DNA of 64,000 bases from Staphylococcus schweitzeri (GTDB lineage: Bacteria; Bacillota; Bacilli; Staphylococcales; Staphylococcaceae), in the NCBI RefSeq assembly GCF_002902405.1, contig NZ_PPQS01000012.1, positions 61,077 to 125,076 on the forward strand, given 5' to 3'. The notes beneath the pieces are model-generated. The model was not told where the DNA came from. It worked only from the letters and a program-made list of their open reading frames with translations, and ran no database searches. The first letter of the stretch is position 1. Every line of letters begins with the position of its first letter. The translations under genes were made by a program, and so were the position numbers. Shown piece after piece: positions 20,775-32,753 of the stretch.

Positions 20775-21401
20775 ATGAAATTTGGAAAAACAGTCGCAGT
20801 AGTATTAGCATCAAGTGTCTTACTTGCCGGATGTACTACAGATAAAAAAGAAATCAAGGCGTATATAGAGCAAATGGATAAAATTAAGAAAGACGAAGAA
20901 CCAATCAATTCAGTTGGTAAAAAGATTGCTGAATTAGACGAGAAAAAGAATAAACTAACTTCTAATGCAAATAGTCAAGATGCATCAGTCCGAGAAAAAG
21001 CCGTCAAAGATTTAATTAAAAATGCAGATGAACGACTCAAGGAATTTAAAAAAGAAGAGGATGCAATCAAAAAATCTGAACAAGACTATAAAAAAGCAGG
21101 GAGTCATATCGATACCATTGGAAATGATGTTAAACGTAAAGAGGTAGAGCAACTTAATGATGCGTTAAAAGAAAAATATAAGTTGCACGTTAAATATGCA
21201 GAAGCATATAAAACAGCTGTCAATTCAGAAAAAGCTTTATTTGAATATTTAAGTCAAAATGACGCTACACAACAAGGTGTAAAAGAAAAAGAAAAAACAA
21301 TCGGACAAAACTATAAAAAATTAAAAGAAATAACAGATAAATATTCAAAAGTAAATAAAAAGATTGCAAGAGAAAAACAAGATGTAAATCAGTTCGTATA
21401 A
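20775..21401 (+). CDS. ykyA: Lipoprotein of the YkyA family
   Basis: A 208-residue predicted lipoprotein. The start at 20775 follows GGAGGT by 7 bases. A signal peptide with lipobox LLAGC (residues 17-21) means it is lipidated and held at the outer face of the membrane. The rest is almost entirely charged alpha-helix with Lys/Glu heptads, so an elongated coiled coil is expected. YkyA (PF10368) is annotated as a putative cell-wall-binding lipoprotein and sits beside pdhA in Bacillus as well, which supports the name. Its molecular role is unknown. Confidence 0.85.
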   Translation: MKFGKTVAVVLASSVLLAGCTTDKKEIKAYIEQMDKIKKDEEPINSVGKKIAELDEKKNKLTSNANSQDASVREKAVKDLIKNADERLKEFKKEEDAIKKSEQDYKKAGSHIDTIGNDVKRKEVEQLNDALKEKYKLHVKYAEAYKTAVNSEKALFEYLSQNDATQQGVKEKEKTIGQNYKKLKEITDKYSKVNKKIAREKQDVNQFV

Positions 21402-21407
21402 AATAAT

Positions 21408-21461
21408 GATACAGGTAACAAGAAACAACTAATACAGTTTCTATTATCTGTATCTTTTTTA
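21408..21461 (+). terminator. Terminator of ykyA
   Basis: GATACAGGTAA (21408-21418) pairs with TTATCTGTATC (21444-21454) with one G-U; AGAAAC/GTTTCT extends the stem; TTTTTT follows. Confidence 0.82.
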
Positions 21462-21506
21462 TTAAAACAGAACTTTTTCAAATGGTTTAACAGTGCCATT
21501 TATTTA

Positions 21507-21515
21507 TGGTACAAT
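21507..21515 (+). promoter_or_regulatory. Candidate extended -10 of the pdh operon
   Basis: TGGTACAAT is a TGn-extended -10 box 55 bases before pdhA; the -35 region is weak. Confidence 0.4.
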
Positions 21516-21569
21516 TAATTAGGATAAAATGAATTTCTATACAATTATGGGAAAGGTATGGTGAATTGA

Positions 21570-22682
<1,113 letters not shown>

Positions 22683-22685
22683 GCC

Positions 22686-23663
22686 ATGGCACAAATGACA
22701 ATGGTTCAAGCGATTAATGACGCGCTTAAAACTGAACTTAAAAATAACCAAGATGTATTAATTTTTGGTGAAGACGTTGGTGTTAACGGCGGTGTTTTCC
22801 GTGTTACTGAAGGACTACAAAAAGAATTTGGTGAAGATAGAGTATTCGATACACCATTAGCTGAATCTGGAATCGGTGGTTTAGCAATGGGTCTTGCAGT
22901 TGAAGGATTCCGTCCAGTTATGGAAGTACAATTCTTAGGTTTCGTATTTGAAGTATTTGATGCAATTGCTGGACAAATTGCTCGTACACGTTTCCGTTCA
23001 GGTGGTACTAAAACTGCACCTGTTACAATTCGTAGCCCATTCGGCGGTGGCGTTCACACACCTGAATTACACGCAGATAACTTAGAAGGTATTTTAGCTC
23101 AATCTCCTGGTCTTAAAGTTGTAATTCCTTCAGGCCCATATGACGCTAAAGGTTTATTAATTTCTTCTATTAGAAGTAATGACCCAGTCGTATATTTAGA
23201 ACATATGAAATTATATCGTTCATTCCGTGAAGAAGTACCTGAAGAAGAATATACAATTGACATTGGTAAAGCGAATGTTAAAAAAGAAGGTAACGACATT
23301 TCAATCATCACTTATGGTGCAATGGTTCAAGAATCAATGAAAGCTGCAGAAGAACTTGAAAAAGATGGTTACTCTGTTGAAGTTATTGACTTACGTACTG
23401 TTCAACCACTTGATGTAGATACAATAGTAGCTTCAGTTGAAAAAACTGGTCGTGCACTTGTTGTTCAAGAAGCACAACGTCAAGCAGGTGTTGGTGCAGC
23501 AGTAGTGGCTGAAATTAGTGAACGTGCAATCCTTTCATTAGAAGCTCCAATCGGAAGAGTTGCAGCGGCAGATACTATTTATCCATTCACACAAGCTGAA
23601 AATGTTTGGTTACCAAACAAAAACGACATCATCGAAAAAGCAAAAGAAACTTTAGAATTTTAA
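22686..23663 (+). CDS. pdhB: Pyruvate dehydrogenase E1 component, beta subunit
   Basis: E1-beta completes the thiamine-dependent pyruvate decarboxylase. Its 325 residues include [15 protein letters not shown] with the conserved acidic residue that activates Th[17 protein letters not shown], and the C-terminal transketolase-like domain with [15 protein letters not shown]. Its start lies 3 bases after pdhA. Confidence 0.97.
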   Translation: MAQMTMVQAINDALKTELKNNQDVLIFGEDVGVNGGVFRVTEGLQKEFGEDRVFDTPLAESGIGGLAMGLAVEGFRPVMEVQFLGFVFEVFDAIAGQIARTRFRSGGTKTAPVTIRSPFGGGVHTPELHADNLEGILAQSPGLKVVIPSGPYDAKGLLISSIRSNDPVVYLEHMKLYRSFREEVPEEEYTIDIGKANVKKEGNDISIITYGAMVQESMKAAEELEKDGYSVEVIDLRTVQPLDVDTIVASVEKTGRALVVQEAQRQAGVGAAVVAEISERAILSLEAPIGRVAAADTIYPFTQAENVWLPNKNDIIEKAKETLEF

Positions 23664-23751
23664 TTAATATAAAAATTAACGAAGTTAGCGTATTTTAGTC
23701 TTATTGATTAAAATAAAATGATTAATTTGCGAAATCTAGGAGGGCAAAAAC

Positions 23752-25044
23752 GTGGCATTTGAATTTAGATTACCCGATATCGGGGAAGGTATCCACGAAG
23801 GTGAAATTGTAAAATGGTTTGTTAAAGCTGGAGATACTATTGAAGAAGACGATGTTTTAGCAGAAGTACAAAACGACAAATCAGTAGTAGAAATTCCTTC
23901 ACCAGTTTCTGGTACTGTAGAAGAAGTAGTTGTTGAAGAAGGTACAGTAGCTGTAGTAGGTGATGTAATTGTTAGAATCGATGCACCAGATGCAGAAGAT
24001 ATGCAATTTAAAGGTCATGATGATGATTCATCAGCTAAAGAAGAACCAGCTAAAGAGGAAGCGCCAGCTGAACAAGCACCAGCAGCAACTCAAAGTGAAG
24101 AAGTAGATGAAAACAGAACTGTAAAAGCAATGCCATCAGTGCGTAAATACGCTCGTGAAAAAGGTGTTAATATTAAAGCAGTTCCAGGTTCAGGTAAAAA
24201 TGGTCGTATTACTAAAGAAGATGTTGATGCATACTTAAATGGTGGTGCACCAGCAGCTACTAATGAATCAGCTGCTTCAGCTTCAACTGAAGAAGTTGCT
24301 GAAACACCAGCAGCACCAGCAGCAGTATCATTAGAAGGTGACTTCCCAGAAACAACTGAAAAAATCCCAGCAATGCGTAGAGCAATTGCAAAAGCAATGG
24401 TTAACTCTAAACATACTGCGCCTCACGTAACATTAATGGATGAAATTGATGTTCAAGCATTATGGGATCACCGTAAGAAATTTAAAGAAATTGCAGCTGA
24501 ACAAGGTACTAAATTAACATTCTTACCTTATGTTGTTAAAGCACTTGTTTCTGCATTGAAAAAATACCCAGCACTTAACACTTCATTCAATGAAGAAGCT
24601 GGTGAAATCGTTCATAAACATTACTGGAATATTGGTATTGCAGCAGACACTGATAGAGGATTATTAGTACCTGTTGTTAAACATGCTGATCGTAAGTCTA
24701 TTTTCCAAATTTCAGATGAAATTAATGAATTAGCTGTTAAAGCACGTGATGGTAAATTAACAGCCGATGAAATGAAAGGTGCTACATGTACAATCAGTAA
24801 TATCGGTTCAGCTGGTGGACAATGGTTCACTCCAGTTATCAATCACCCAGAAGTAGCAATCTTAGGAATTGGCCGTATTGCTCAAAAACCAATCGTTAAA
24901 GATGGTGAAATTGTTGCTGCACCAGTATTAGCATTATCATTAAGCTTTGACCACAGACAAATCGATGGTGCAACTGGACAAAATGCAATGAATCATATTA
25001 AACGTTTATTAAATAATCCAGAATTATTATTAATGGAGGGGTAA
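23752..25044 (+). CDS. pdhC: Dihydrolipoyl acetyltransferase (pyruvate dehydrogenase E2)
   Basis: E2 is the core of the complex and moves acetyl groups to CoA. Domains in order are one lipoyl domain (1-80, lipoyl-lysine K43 in [11 protein letters not shown]), an Ala/Pro/Glu-rich linker, a peripheral subunit-binding domain (about 125-160, [15 protein letters not shown]), a second Ala-rich linker and the catalytic domain with [14 protein letters not shown] near the end. It has 430 residues. The start is a GTG after AGGAGGGC. The 88-base gap after pdhB is the largest in the operon. Confidence 0.97.
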   Translation: MAFEFRLPDIGEGIHEGEIVKWFVKAGDTIEEDDVLAEVQNDKSVVEIPSPVSGTVEEVVVEEGTVAVVGDVIVRIDAPDAEDMQFKGHDDDSSAKEEPAKEEAPAEQAPAATQSEEVDENRTVKAMPSVRKYAREKGVNIKAVPGSGKNGRITKEDVDAYLNGGAPAATNESAASASTEEVAETPAAPAAVSLEGDFPETTEKIPAMRRAIAKAMVNSKHTAPHVTLMDEIDVQALWDHRKKFKEIAAEQGTKLTFLPYVVKALVSALKKYPALNTSFNEEAGEIVHKHYWNIGIAADTDRGLLVPVVKHADRKSIFQISDEINELAVKARDGKLTADEMKGATCTISNIGSAGGQWFTPVINHPEVAILGIGRIAQKPIVKDGEIVAAPVLALSLSFDHRQIDGATGQNAMNHIKRLLNNPELLLMEG

Positions 25045-25047
25045 AAC

Positions 25048-26454
25048 ATGGTAGTTGGAGATTTCCCAATTGAAACAGATACTATTGTAATCGGAGCAGG
25101 TCCTGGTGGATACGTTGCAGCAATTCGTGCAGCTCAATTAGGACAAAAAGTAACAATCGTTGAGAAAGGTAATTTAGGTGGTGTATGCTTAAACGTTGGT
25201 TGTATTCCTTCTAAAGCATTACTACATGCTTCTCACCGTTTTGTTGAAGCACAACATTCTGAAAACTTAGGTGTTATTGCTGAGAGCGTTTCATTAAACT
25301 TCCAAAAAGTTCAAGAATTCAAGTCATCAGTTGTAAACAAATTAACTGGTGGTGTTGAAGGCTTACTTAAAGGTAACAAAGTAAACATCGTTAAAGGTGA
25401 AGCATATTTCGTAGATAACAATAGCTTACGTGTTATGGACGAAAAAAGTGCGCAAACATACAACTTTAAAAATGCAATTATTGCAACAGGTTCAAGACCA
25501 ATTGAAATTCCTAATTTCAAATTTGGTAAACGTGTTATCGACTCAACAGGTGCTTTAAACTTACAAGAAGTACCAGGAAAATTAGTTGTAGTTGGTGGAG
25601 GATACATTGGTTCTGAGTTAGGTACAGCATTTGCTAACTTTGGTTCAGAAGTAACTATCCTTGAAGGTGCTAAAGATATTTTAGGTGGCTTCGAAAAACA
25701 AATGACACAACCTGTTAAAAAAGGTATGAAAGAAAAAGGTGTTGAAATCGTTACTGAGGCTATGGCTAAATCAGCTGAAGAAACAGATAACGGTGTTAAA
25801 GTTACTTATGAAGCTAAAGGTGAAGAAAAAGCAATCGAAGCTGATTATGTATTAGTAACTGTAGGTCGTCGTCCAAATACTGATGAATTAGGTCTTGAAG
25901 AATTAGGCATTAAATTTGCAGATCGTGGATTATTAGAAGTTGACAAACAAAGCCGTACTTCTATCAGCAATATCTATGCAATTGGTGATATCGTTCCAGG
26001 TTTACCACTTGCTCACAAAGCTAGCTATGAAGCTAAAGTTGCTGCTGAAGCAATTGATGGTCAAGCTGCTGAAGTGGATTATATTGGTATGCCAGCAGTA
26101 TGCTTTACTGAACCAGAATTAGCTACAGTTGGTTATTCAGAAGCACAAGCTAAAGAAGAAGGTTTAGCAATTAAAGCTTCTAAATTCCCATACGCAGCAA
26201 ATGGTCGTGCTTTATCATTAGATGATACTAACGGATTTGTTAAACTTATTACACTTAAAGAAGATGATACTTTAATTGGCGCTCAAGTAGTAGGTACTGG
26301 TGCATCAGATATTATCTCTGAGTTAGGTTTAGCAATTGAAGCTGGTATGAATGCTGAAGATATCGCATTAACTATCCATGCGCATCCAACATTAGGTGAG
26401 ATGACTATGGAAGCAGCTGAAAAAGCTATCGGATACCCAATCCATACAATGTAA
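25048..26454 (+). CDS. pdhD: Dihydrolipoyl dehydrogenase (pyruvate dehydrogenase E3)
   Basis: E3 reoxidises the lipoyl group, passing electrons through a redox disulfide and FAD to NAD. Visible are the FAD motif [17 protein letters not shown], the redox pair C47 and C52 in [13 protein letters not shown], the NAD-binding [10 protein letters not shown], and the C-terminal HAHPTLGE with the active-site His at 446. It is 468 residues long and follows pdhC by 3 bases. A terminator ends the operon. Confidence 0.97.
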   Translation: MVVGDFPIETDTIVIGAGPGGYVAAIRAAQLGQKVTIVEKGNLGGVCLNVGCIPSKALLHASHRFVEAQHSENLGVIAESVSLNFQKVQEFKSSVVNKLTGGVEGLLKGNKVNIVKGEAYFVDNNSLRVMDEKSAQTYNFKNAIIATGSRPIEIPNFKFGKRVIDSTGALNLQEVPGKLVVVGGGYIGSELGTAFANFGSEVTILEGAKDILGGFEKQMTQPVKKGMKEKGVEIVTEAMAKSAEETDNGVKVTYEAKGEEKAIEADYVLVTVGRRPNTDELGLEELGIKFADRGLLEVDKQSRTSISNIYAIGDIVPGLPLAHKASYEAKVAAEAIDGQAAEVDYIGMPAVCFTEPELATVGYSEAQAKEEGLAIKASKFPYAANGRALSLDDTNGFVKLITLKEDDTLIGAQVVGTGASDIISELGLAIEAGMNAEDIALTIHAHPTLGEMTMEAAEKAIGYPIHTM

Positions 26455-26483
26455 TTTCTGATTTTATAAAGATTCATTCTTTT

Positions 26484-26513
26484 AGAGCTGTAGCGCTTGC
26501 TACGGCTCTTTTT
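26484..26513 (+). terminator. Terminator of the pdh operon
   Basis: AGAGCTGTAGC and GCTACGGCTCT form a stem with a GCTT-like loop, followed by TTTTT. Confidence 0.88.
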
Positions 26514-26628
26514 AATGTATGACTAATTTATTTAGTATATTAAAACCAAAGTATTATAAAATACTATTTCGATATCAAAATGACATGTTATACTAGCGTT
26601 GCTAATAAATGAGTGGAGGTGGTTTTCA

Positions 26629-26901
26629 ATGGAATATGAATATCCTATCGATTTAGACTGGAGCAATGAGGAAATGCTTTCAGTAATAACATTTTTTAAT
26701 CATGTTGAAAAATATTATGAATCAGGAGTTAATGCAGGCAAATTTATGCAAGCGTATAAAGTATTTAAATCAATAGTTCCTGGCAAAGCGGAAGAGAAGC
26801 AAATTTTCAATACATTTGAAAAAAGTAGCGGATACAATAGTTACAAAGCTGTTCAAAATGTTAAAGCTCACACTGAAGATCAATATGTGACAGCAAAATA
26901 A
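26629..26901 (+). CDS. UPF0223 family protein (YktA-like)
   Basis: A 90-residue cytosolic protein starting [20 protein letters not shown], which matches the UPF0223 family. It is helical with many charged residues and has no catalytic motif. The ATG at 26629 follows GTGGAGGTGG; the upstream in-frame start at 26599 has no binding site. It stands alone between pdhD and potR, and the YktB family gene at 34815 is its usual partner in Bacillus gene order. Function unknown. Confidence 0.82.
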   Translation: MEYEYPIDLDWSNEEMLSVITFFNHVEKYYESGVNAGKFMQAYKVFKSIVPGKAEEKQIFNTFEKSSGYNSYKAVQNVKAHTEDQYVTAK

Positions 26902-26958
26902 TAATTTGTTTGAAAGGATAAATTTTAAAGAGATTTTTCGATAAAATCTATTGCTAAT

Positions 26959-27032
26959 AAAGCTATATTTTGGTACCTTTATCAAGTGTTAAACAAAATG
27001 TTTGATAATAGTAAACTTAATATAGCTTTTTT
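26959..27032 (+). terminator. Terminator or attenuator directly before potR
   Basis: AAAGCTATATT (26959-26969) and AATATAGCTTT (27019-27029) form a perfect 11-bp stem around a 49-base loop that holds a smaller hairpin (AAACA/TGTTT). The U-tract TTTTTT touches the potR ribosome-binding site AGGTGG. Confidence 0.65.
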
Positions 27033-27045
27033 AGGTGGAAAAATA

Positions 27046-27585
27046 ATGAACATAGGTAATAAAATTAAAAATCTTAGAAGAATTAAAAATCTCACGCAAG
27101 AAGAACTTGCTGAACGTACAGACTTATCAAAAGGATATATATCACAAATTGAAAGTGAACATGCATCGCCAAGTATGGAAACATTTTTAAACATCATTGA
27201 GGTATTAGGAACAACACCCAGTGATTTTTTTAAAGAAACTGAAAATGAAAAAGTGTTATATAAGAAGGCAGAGCAAGTTATTTATGATGAATATGATGAA
27301 GGTTACATATTAAATTGGTTAGTATCTAAATCAAACGAATATGATATGGAGCCATTGATTCTCACGTTAAAGCCTGGTGCTTCATATAAAACTTTTAATC
27401 CATCAGAGTCTGATACATTTATTTATTGCATGTCAGGTCAAATTACACTTAATTTAGGTAAAGAAATATATCAAGCACAAGAAGAAGACGTTTTGTATTT
27501 TAAAGCGCGTGACAATCATCGCTTATCTAATGAATCAAACGTTGAAACACGAATACTTATTGTAGCAACAGCTTCATATTTATAG
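27046..27585 (+). CDS. potR: HTH-cupin transcriptional regulator PotR of the polyamine transporter
   Basis: A 179-residue regulator with an XRE-type helix-turn-helix (residues 1-65, IKNLRRIKNLTQEELAERT, LSKGYISQIE) and a C-terminal cupin ligand-binding domain (about 105-175, LKPGASYKTF, FIYCMSGQITLNLG, YFKARDNHRL). This fold (PuuR-like) senses small molecules. It lies 12 bases upstream of potA, so it probably controls its own operon in response to polyamines; the effector is inferred. ATG 27046 follows AGGTGG. The upstream frame from 26986 runs through the terminator and is rejected. Confidence 0.88.
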   Translation: MNIGNKIKNLRRIKNLTQEELAERTDLSKGYISQIESEHASPSMETFLNIIEVLGTTPSDFFKETENEKVLYKKAEQVIYDEYDEGYILNWLVSKSNEYDMEPLILTLKPGASYKTFNPSESDTFIYCMSGQITLNLGKEIYQAQEEDVLYFKARDNHRLSNESNVETRILIVATASYL

Positions 27586-27597
27586 GGGGGATCTTAT

Positions 27598-28692
27598 ATG
27601 AAACCATTATTATCATTTAAATCAGTTAGTAAAAGCTATGATGATCTTAATATCTTAGACGAGATAGATATTGATATTGAATCGGGATACTTTTATACAT
27701 TATTAGGTCCTTCAGGTTGTGGAAAAACAACAATTTTAAAATTAATAGCAGGGTTTGAGTATCCGGATAGTGGTGAAGTAATTTATCAAAACAAACCAAT
27801 AGGAAACTTACCGCCAAACAAACGAAAAGTGAATACGGTCTTCCAAGATTATGCATTGTTTCCCCATTTAAATGTTTATGATAATATTGCTTTCGGTTTG
27901 AAATTAAAAAAGTTATCCAAAGTACAAATCGATGAAAAAGTAAAAGAAGCATTAAAGTTAGTTAAACTATCAGGTTATGAGAAACGAAACATTAATGAAA
28001 TGAGTGGTGGACAAAAGCAACGTGTTGCGATTGCACGTGCTATTGTAAATGAACCAGAAATTTTATTATTAGACGAATCCTTATCGGCCTTAGATTTAAA
28101 ATTACGTACTGAAATGCAATATGAATTAAGAGAATTACAATCACGTCTAGGGATTACCTTTATATTCGTTACACATGATCAAGAAGAAGCTTTGGCACTA
28201 AGTGATTATCTATTTGTGTTGAAAGATGGGAAGATTCAACAATTTGGTACACCTACAGATATTTACGATGAGCCTGTCAATCGATTTGTAGCTGATTTCA
28301 TTGGAGAGTCCAACATAGTTGAAGGGCGCATGGTTAGAGATTATGTTGTGAATATTTATGGTCAAGATTTTGAATGTGTTGATATGGGTATTCCTAGAAA
28401 CAAAAAAGTAGAGGTCGTTATTCGACCTGAAGATATTTCGTTAATTAAAGCAGAAGAAGGTTTGTTTAAAGCAACGGTTGATTCTATGTTATTTAGAGGG
28501 GTTCACTATGAAATATGTTGCATAGACAATAAAGGTTATGAATGGGTAATACAAACGACTAAAAAAGCTGAAGTAGGCAGTGAAGTTGGTCTTTATTTTG
28601 ATCCTGAAGCCATTCATATTATGGTACCTGGAGAAACAGAAGAAGAATTTGATAAACGTATTGAAAGTTATGAGGAAGTTGACAATGCGTAA
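27598..28692 (+). CDS. potA: Spermidine/putrescine ABC transporter ATP-binding protein
   Basis: PotA hydrolyses ATP to drive polyamine import. Its 364 residues show Walker [11 protein letters not shown]-loop [10 protein letters not shown], signature MSGGQKQR, Walker [13 protein letters not shown] (Ser where Pro is more common) and the switch His in [12 protein letters not shown]-like regulatory domain fills the C-terminus. GGGGGG precedes its ATG. It overlaps potB by 8 bases. Confidence 0.95.
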   Translation: MKPLLSFKSVSKSYDDLNILDEIDIDIESGYFYTLLGPSGCGKTTILKLIAGFEYPDSGEVIYQNKPIGNLPPNKRKVNTVFQDYALFPHLNVYDNIAFGLKLKKLSKVQIDEKVKEALKLVKLSGYEKRNINEMSGGQKQRVAIARAIVNEPEILLLDESLSALDLKLRTEMQYELRELQSRLGITFIFVTHDQEEALALSDYLFVLKDGKIQQFGTPTDIYDEPVNRFVADFIGESNIVEGRMVRDYVVNIYGQDFECVDMGIPRNKKVEVVIRPEDISLIKAEEGLFKATVDSMLFRGVHYEICCIDNKGYEWVIQTTKKAEVGSEVGLYFDPEAIHIMVPGETEEEFDKRIESYEEVDNA

Positions 28693-29482
28693 TACTAATA
28701 AATTACTTTTAATTCCATACTTATTATGGATGGTCATATTTATTATTATACCTGTAGTATTACTCGTGTATTTCTCATTTTTAGATATTAATGGAAACTT
28801 CAGCTTCACCAATTATCAACAAATTTTTACTACTAAATATTTGAAAATGTTTGCATATTCAATATTATATGCTTCTTTGATTACAATTATTACGCTAGTT
28901 ATCAGTTATCCAGCAGCTTACTATATTACTCGCTCAAAATTTCAAAACATCTTGTTAATGATAATGATTATTCCGACATGGATAAATTTATTGTTGAAGA
29001 CGTACGCTTTTATTGGATTATTAAGTCATGATGGTTTAATTAATCAATTTTTCCATTTATTTAATTTACCGTCGTTTAATTTATTATTTACAACAGGTGC
29101 GTTTTTAGTAGTAGCAAGTTACATTTATATACCATTTATGATTTTACCTATTTTTAATAGTATGAAGGCAATACCAAATAATTTATTACAAGCATCTAGT
29201 GATTTAGGAGCTAGTCCTTTTTATACATTTAGAAAAGTGATTATGCCATTGACTAAAGAAGGTGTAATGACTGGTATTCAAGTAACTTTTATTCCATCAT
29301 TATCTCTATTTATGATTACACGCTTAATTGCAGGTAACAAAGTGATAAATATTGGTACAGCAATTGAAGAACAATTTTTAACAATTCAAAATTATGGCAT
29401 GGGATCAACCATTGCAATATTCCTTATTGTATTTATGGCATTCATTTTAATCATTACAAAATCATCTAATGGGAGAGGGTGA
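28685..29482 (+). CDS. potB: Spermidine/putrescine ABC transporter permease PotB
   Basis: One of two permease subunits. The 265-residue form starts at the ATG overlapping the potA stop (ATGCGTAA), with GAGGAAGTTGAC upstream; a longer frame from 28580 lies inside potA and is rejected. Six membrane segments are visible, beginning [20 protein letters not shown]. The EAA-type loop that contacts PotA is [19 protein letters not shown]. Confidence 0.94.
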   Translation: MRNTNKLLLIPYLLWMVIFIIIPVVLLVYFSFLDINGNFSFTNYQQIFTTKYLKMFAYSILYASLITIITLVISYPAAYYITRSKFQNILLMIMIIPTWINLLLKTYAFIGLLSHDGLINQFFHLFNLPSFNLLFTTGAFLVVASYIYIPFMILPIFNSMKAIPNNLLQASSDLGASPFYTFRKVIMPLTKEGVMTGIQVTFIPSLSLFMITRLIAGNKVINIGTAIEEQFLTIQNYGMGSTIAIFLIVFMAFILIITKSSNGRG

Positions 29483-29487
29483 ATCAC

Positions 29488-30297
29488 ATGAAATGGTATG
29501 GAAAGTTATATATAGGGATATTATTAGCAATTTTATACATCCCTATATTCTTTTTAATGTTCTATTCATTTAATTCGGCAGGTAATATGATTCACTTTGA
29601 GCATTTTACATTAGAACATTATCAATCTTTATTTCAAAATGACCATTTAATGTCTGTCATTTTTAATACGATTGCTGTGGCACTTATTGCTGCATCTATA
29701 TCTACAGTTATTGGAACTTTTGGTGCGATTGCCATTTATTATTTAAGAAATAAGAAATTTAAAGTTACTCTTTTAACACTTAATAATGTGTTAATGGTGT
29801 CATCAGATGTGGTTATAGGTGCTTCATTTTTAATTATGTTTACAACTATCGGTCATTTCACGGGTTTAGGATTAGGCTTTTGGACAGTACTTACATCGCA
29901 CATTGCATTTTGTATTCCAATAGTTGTTATTATCGTATTACCACAACTTTATGAAATGAATAACAACATGTTAAACGCTGCAAGAGATTTAGGAGCAACT
30001 GAACCACAATTGTTAAGTAATGTCATCATTCCCAATATTTTACCTTCAATTATAGGCGGATTCTTTATGGCTTTAACATATTCATTAGATGACTTTACTG
30101 TAAGTTTCTTCGTAACTGGTAATGGTTTTAGTGTTCTGTCTGTTGAAGTTTATGCGATGGCACGAAAAGGAATTAGTATGGAAATAAATGCAATTTCGAC
30201 ATTATTATTTGCAGTCATTGTATTAGGTATTCTTGGATATTATTTAATTCAATATGTGATGAATAAGAAAAAGCTAATGAAACGAGGTGTAAAATAA
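29488..30297 (+). CDS. potC: Spermidine/putrescine ABC transporter permease PotC
   Basis: The second permease, 269 residues from the ATG at 29488. The GTG at 29479, overlapping the potB stop, is a possible alternative start. Six hydrophobic segments begin with LYIGILLAILYIPIFFLMFY; the coupling loop is ARDLGATEPQLLSNVIIPN. The stop overlaps the potD start (TAATG), so expression of binding protein and permease is coupled. Confidence 0.94.
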   Translation: MKWYGKLYIGILLAILYIPIFFLMFYSFNSAGNMIHFEHFTLEHYQSLFQNDHLMSVIFNTIAVALIAASISTVIGTFGAIAIYYLRNKKFKVTLLTLNNVLMVSSDVVIGASFLIMFTTIGHFTGLGLGFWTVLTSHIAFCIPIVVIIVLPQLYEMNNNMLNAARDLGATEPQLLSNVIIPNILPSIIGGFFMALTYSLDDFTVSFFVTGNGFSVLSVEVYAMARKGISMEINAISTLLFAVIVLGILGYYLIQYVMNKKKLMKRGVK

Positions 30298-31370
30298 TGA
30301 AAAGATTTTTACAACTCATTATAGGTGCTTTAGTTGTTGGCATGATATGCCTTGCTGTAAGTCATTGGTTTAAATCAAAAGAACAAGTGCACACGAACCA
30401 AAAGATTTATGTTTACAATTGGGGCGAATATATTGATCCGGATTTAATTAAAAAGTTTGAAAAAGAAACTGGCATTCAAGTTGTTTATGAAACATTTGAT
30501 TCAAATGAAGCAATGGAAGCAAAAATTCGTAATGGTGGAACACATTATGATGTTGCATTTCCTAGTGAATATACTGTACAAAAACTTAAAAGAGATAACC
30601 TATTGTTACCGATTAATCATAAAAAGGTACCTAATATTAAAAATTTAGATCCTGATTATATGAACATGTCATTCGATAAAGATAATAAGTATTCATTACC
30701 TTATTTTTTTGGAACTGTAGGAATACTTTACAATACGGAAAAGTATCCAAATGAAACATTTGATAGTTGGAAATCATTATATAATTCTAAATTTAAAAAT
30801 CAAATATTATTAGTTGATGGTGCCAGAGAAATTATGGGCATGAGTTTAAATAAACTTGGGTATAATCTTAATGACCGTAATCCTTACCATCTTAAAGAAG
30901 CAGAAAGGGATCTAACAAAATTATCACCACAAGTAAGAGGTGTAGTTGGTGATGAAATTACTATGATGCTTCAGCAAAATGAAGGTAATATTGCAGTAGT
31001 TTGGAGCGGCGTGGCAGCACCTTTAGTACAAGAAGGAGATAAATACAATTACGTTATTCCAAAAGAAGGTTCTAATCTATGGTTTGATAATATGGTGATT
31101 CCTAGAACAGCTCAAAATAAAGAAGGTGCTTATAAATTTATGAATTTCTTATTGGATGCTAAAAATAACAAGCAAAATACGGAATTTGTAGGTTATGCGA
31201 CTCCAAACAAAGCGGCACGAGATTTATTACCTAAAGAAATCAAAGATGATCACCGATTTTATCCAACAAAACAAGAACAAAAACGTCTTGAAGTATACAA
31301 AGATTTAGGACAAGAAGTTCTAAGTGAGTACAACGAAAACTTTTTGAATTTCAAAATGTCATTAAAATAA
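30297..31370 (+). CDS. potD: Spermidine/putrescine-binding protein PotD
   Basis: The extracellular polyamine receptor that delivers substrate to PotBC. It is 357 residues. An N-terminal hydrophobic segment (about residues 4-25) tethers or exports it. The mature protein begins with KIYVYNWGEYIDPDLIKKFE, the PotD hallmark, with YDVAFPSEYTVQKL and WSGVAAPLVQEGDKYNYVIP further on. A cysteine at about residue 19 is not in a normal lipobox, so anchoring may be by the uncleaved helix. It is the last gene of potRABCD. Confidence 0.94.
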   Translation: MKRFLQLIIGALVVGMICLAVSHWFKSKEQVHTNQKIYVYNWGEYIDPDLIKKFEKETGIQVVYETFDSNEAMEAKIRNGGTHYDVAFPSEYTVQKLKRDNLLLPINHKKVPNIKNLDPDYMNMSFDKDNKYSLPYFFGTVGILYNTEKYPNETFDSWKSLYNSKFKNQILLVDGAREIMGMSLNKLGYNLNDRNPYHLKEAERDLTKLSPQVRGVVGDEITMMLQQNEGNIAVVWSGVAAPLVQEGDKYNYVIPKEGSNLWFDNMVIPRTAQNKEGAYKFMNFLLDAKNNKQNTEFVGYATPNKAARDLLPKEIKDDHRFYPTKQEQKRLEVYKDLGQEVLSEYNENFLNFKMSLK

Positions 31371-31444
31371 AAATCATAAATAGTAGTTATTTGCTTTATA
31401 TTTAGTTATAATAACTGGATAAGTACTATAAGGAGTTGTAACGA

Positions 31445-32458
31445 ATGACTGGAGAACAATTTACTCAAATTAAACGTCCAGTAAGTAGATTAACTGAAAA
31501 AGTTCTAGGTTGGCTAAGTTGGGTAATGTTATTAGTGCTTACCATTATTACTATGTTTATAGCACTTGTTTCATTTAGTAATAATACATCAATTGCTAAT
31601 CTTGAAAATACATTAAACAACAATGCTTTTATTCAGCAATTATTAGCTGGTAACGGCTATAATACAACACAATTTGTAATTTGGTTACAAAATGGTATAT
31701 GGGCGATTATCGTATACTTTATTGTGTGTTTGTTAATTTCATTTTTAGCACTTATTTCAATGAATATTAGAATTTTATCAGGCTTTTTATTCTTAATATC
31801 AGCTTTTGTAACGATTCCTTTAATCTTACTTATTGTTACATTAATCATACCAATTTTATTCTTTATAATTGCAATGATGATGTTTATTAGAAAAGATAAA
31901 GTTGAAATGGTTGGTCCGCAATATTATGAAGGTTATAATGAGCCATATTATGATTATCGGGAACCAGTTTATGAAAGACCTCAACCAAGGGATGAATACT
32001 TTGAAGCACCTAAACATGAAAGTGAAGCGGAGAAAGCACATACTGCATATGATCAAGAGAAAGACAAATATGATCAATTTCCAAAACGTGCAGTTGAAAG
32101 CGAATATAATACCGTGGAAACAAGCGAGGGCGAACCATCAGTATTATCTCGACAAGCTAAATACAAACAAAAAAGTACCGAAGAATTAGGTATTGAAGAT
32201 GATGGGTATTATTCAGAACCGGAAGTTGATCCTAAAGATCTTAAGGCTCAACAAAAAAGAGAAAAAGCTGCAATTAAAGCTAAAAAGAAAGAAAAACGAA
32301 AAGCATATAATCAACGAATGAAAGAACACAGAAAAAACCAACCTAGTGCAGTTAGTCAACGTCGAATGAATTTTGAAGAGCGACGTCAAATTTACAACAA
32401 TGATATTACCGAAGAACGCAATTCAAGTGAAGTTAAGGACAATAACAAACATGAATAA
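31445..32458 (+). CDS. Membrane protein with long charged cytosolic tail, unknown function
   Basis: A 337-residue protein. The N-terminal half has about four membrane segments (near residues 20-43, 75-100, 105-125, 125-150). The second half (about 160-337) is hydrophilic: first a Tyr/Pro/Glu-rich part with several PYYDYREP-like stretches, then a strongly basic Lys/Arg run (AAIKAKKKEKRKAYNQRMK). Such a tail could bind nucleic acid, phospholipid or a cell-envelope partner, but no domain is recognised. An AAGGAG stands before the ATG. Separate from pot by 74 bases, with its own terminator. Confidence 0.75.
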   Translation: MTGEQFTQIKRPVSRLTEKVLGWLSWVMLLVLTIITMFIALVSFSNNTSIANLENTLNNNAFIQQLLAGNGYNTTQFVIWLQNGIWAIIVYFIVCLLISFLALISMNIRILSGFLFLISAFVTIPLILLIVTLIIPILFFIIAMMMFIRKDKVEMVGPQYYEGYNEPYYDYREPVYERPQPRDEYFEAPKHESEAEKAHTAYDQEKDKYDQFPKRAVESEYNTVETSEGEPSVLSRQAKYKQKSTEELGIEDDGYYSEPEVDPKDLKAQQKREKAAIKAKKKEKRKAYNQRMKEHRKNQPSAVSQRRMNFEERRQIYNNDITEERNSSEVKDNNKHE

Positions 32459-32464
32459 ATAAAT

Positions 32465-32520
32465 TAAGCCAGATTAGTGTAGAAGATATAGAATTACTTC
32501 ATACTAATTTGGCTTTTTTT
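32465..32520 (+). terminator. Terminator after the tailed membrane protein
   Basis: AAGCCAGATTAGT and ACTAATTTGGCTT pair with one G-U, followed by TTTTTTT. Confidence 0.88.
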
Positions 32521-32753
32521 AAATCAATGCTACTTAATTTTAGTTTGTAATAACAGCTACAAAAGACGAGTATAAATAGATCTTGCATTGAAAATGAATA
32601 TGCCTTAAAAGTCAAATTAAATTATTAATGCATTATCGATAAAAATTTAAAAAAGAAAGTGGAAATATGGTAATATACAAGTAAATTAAACTTCGTATAT
32701 TTAAAATATAAATATACCTTAGTTCACCTAATACAAATAGAAAGGATAATAAC

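Noticed and set aside
27647..27952. 100-codon frame antisense to potA
   Set aside because: No start signal, and potA shows complete ABC motifs on the other strand.
27598..31370. potABCD as a novel transport system
   Set aside because: Each subunit has full motifs of the known spermidine/putrescine importer and the order is standard.
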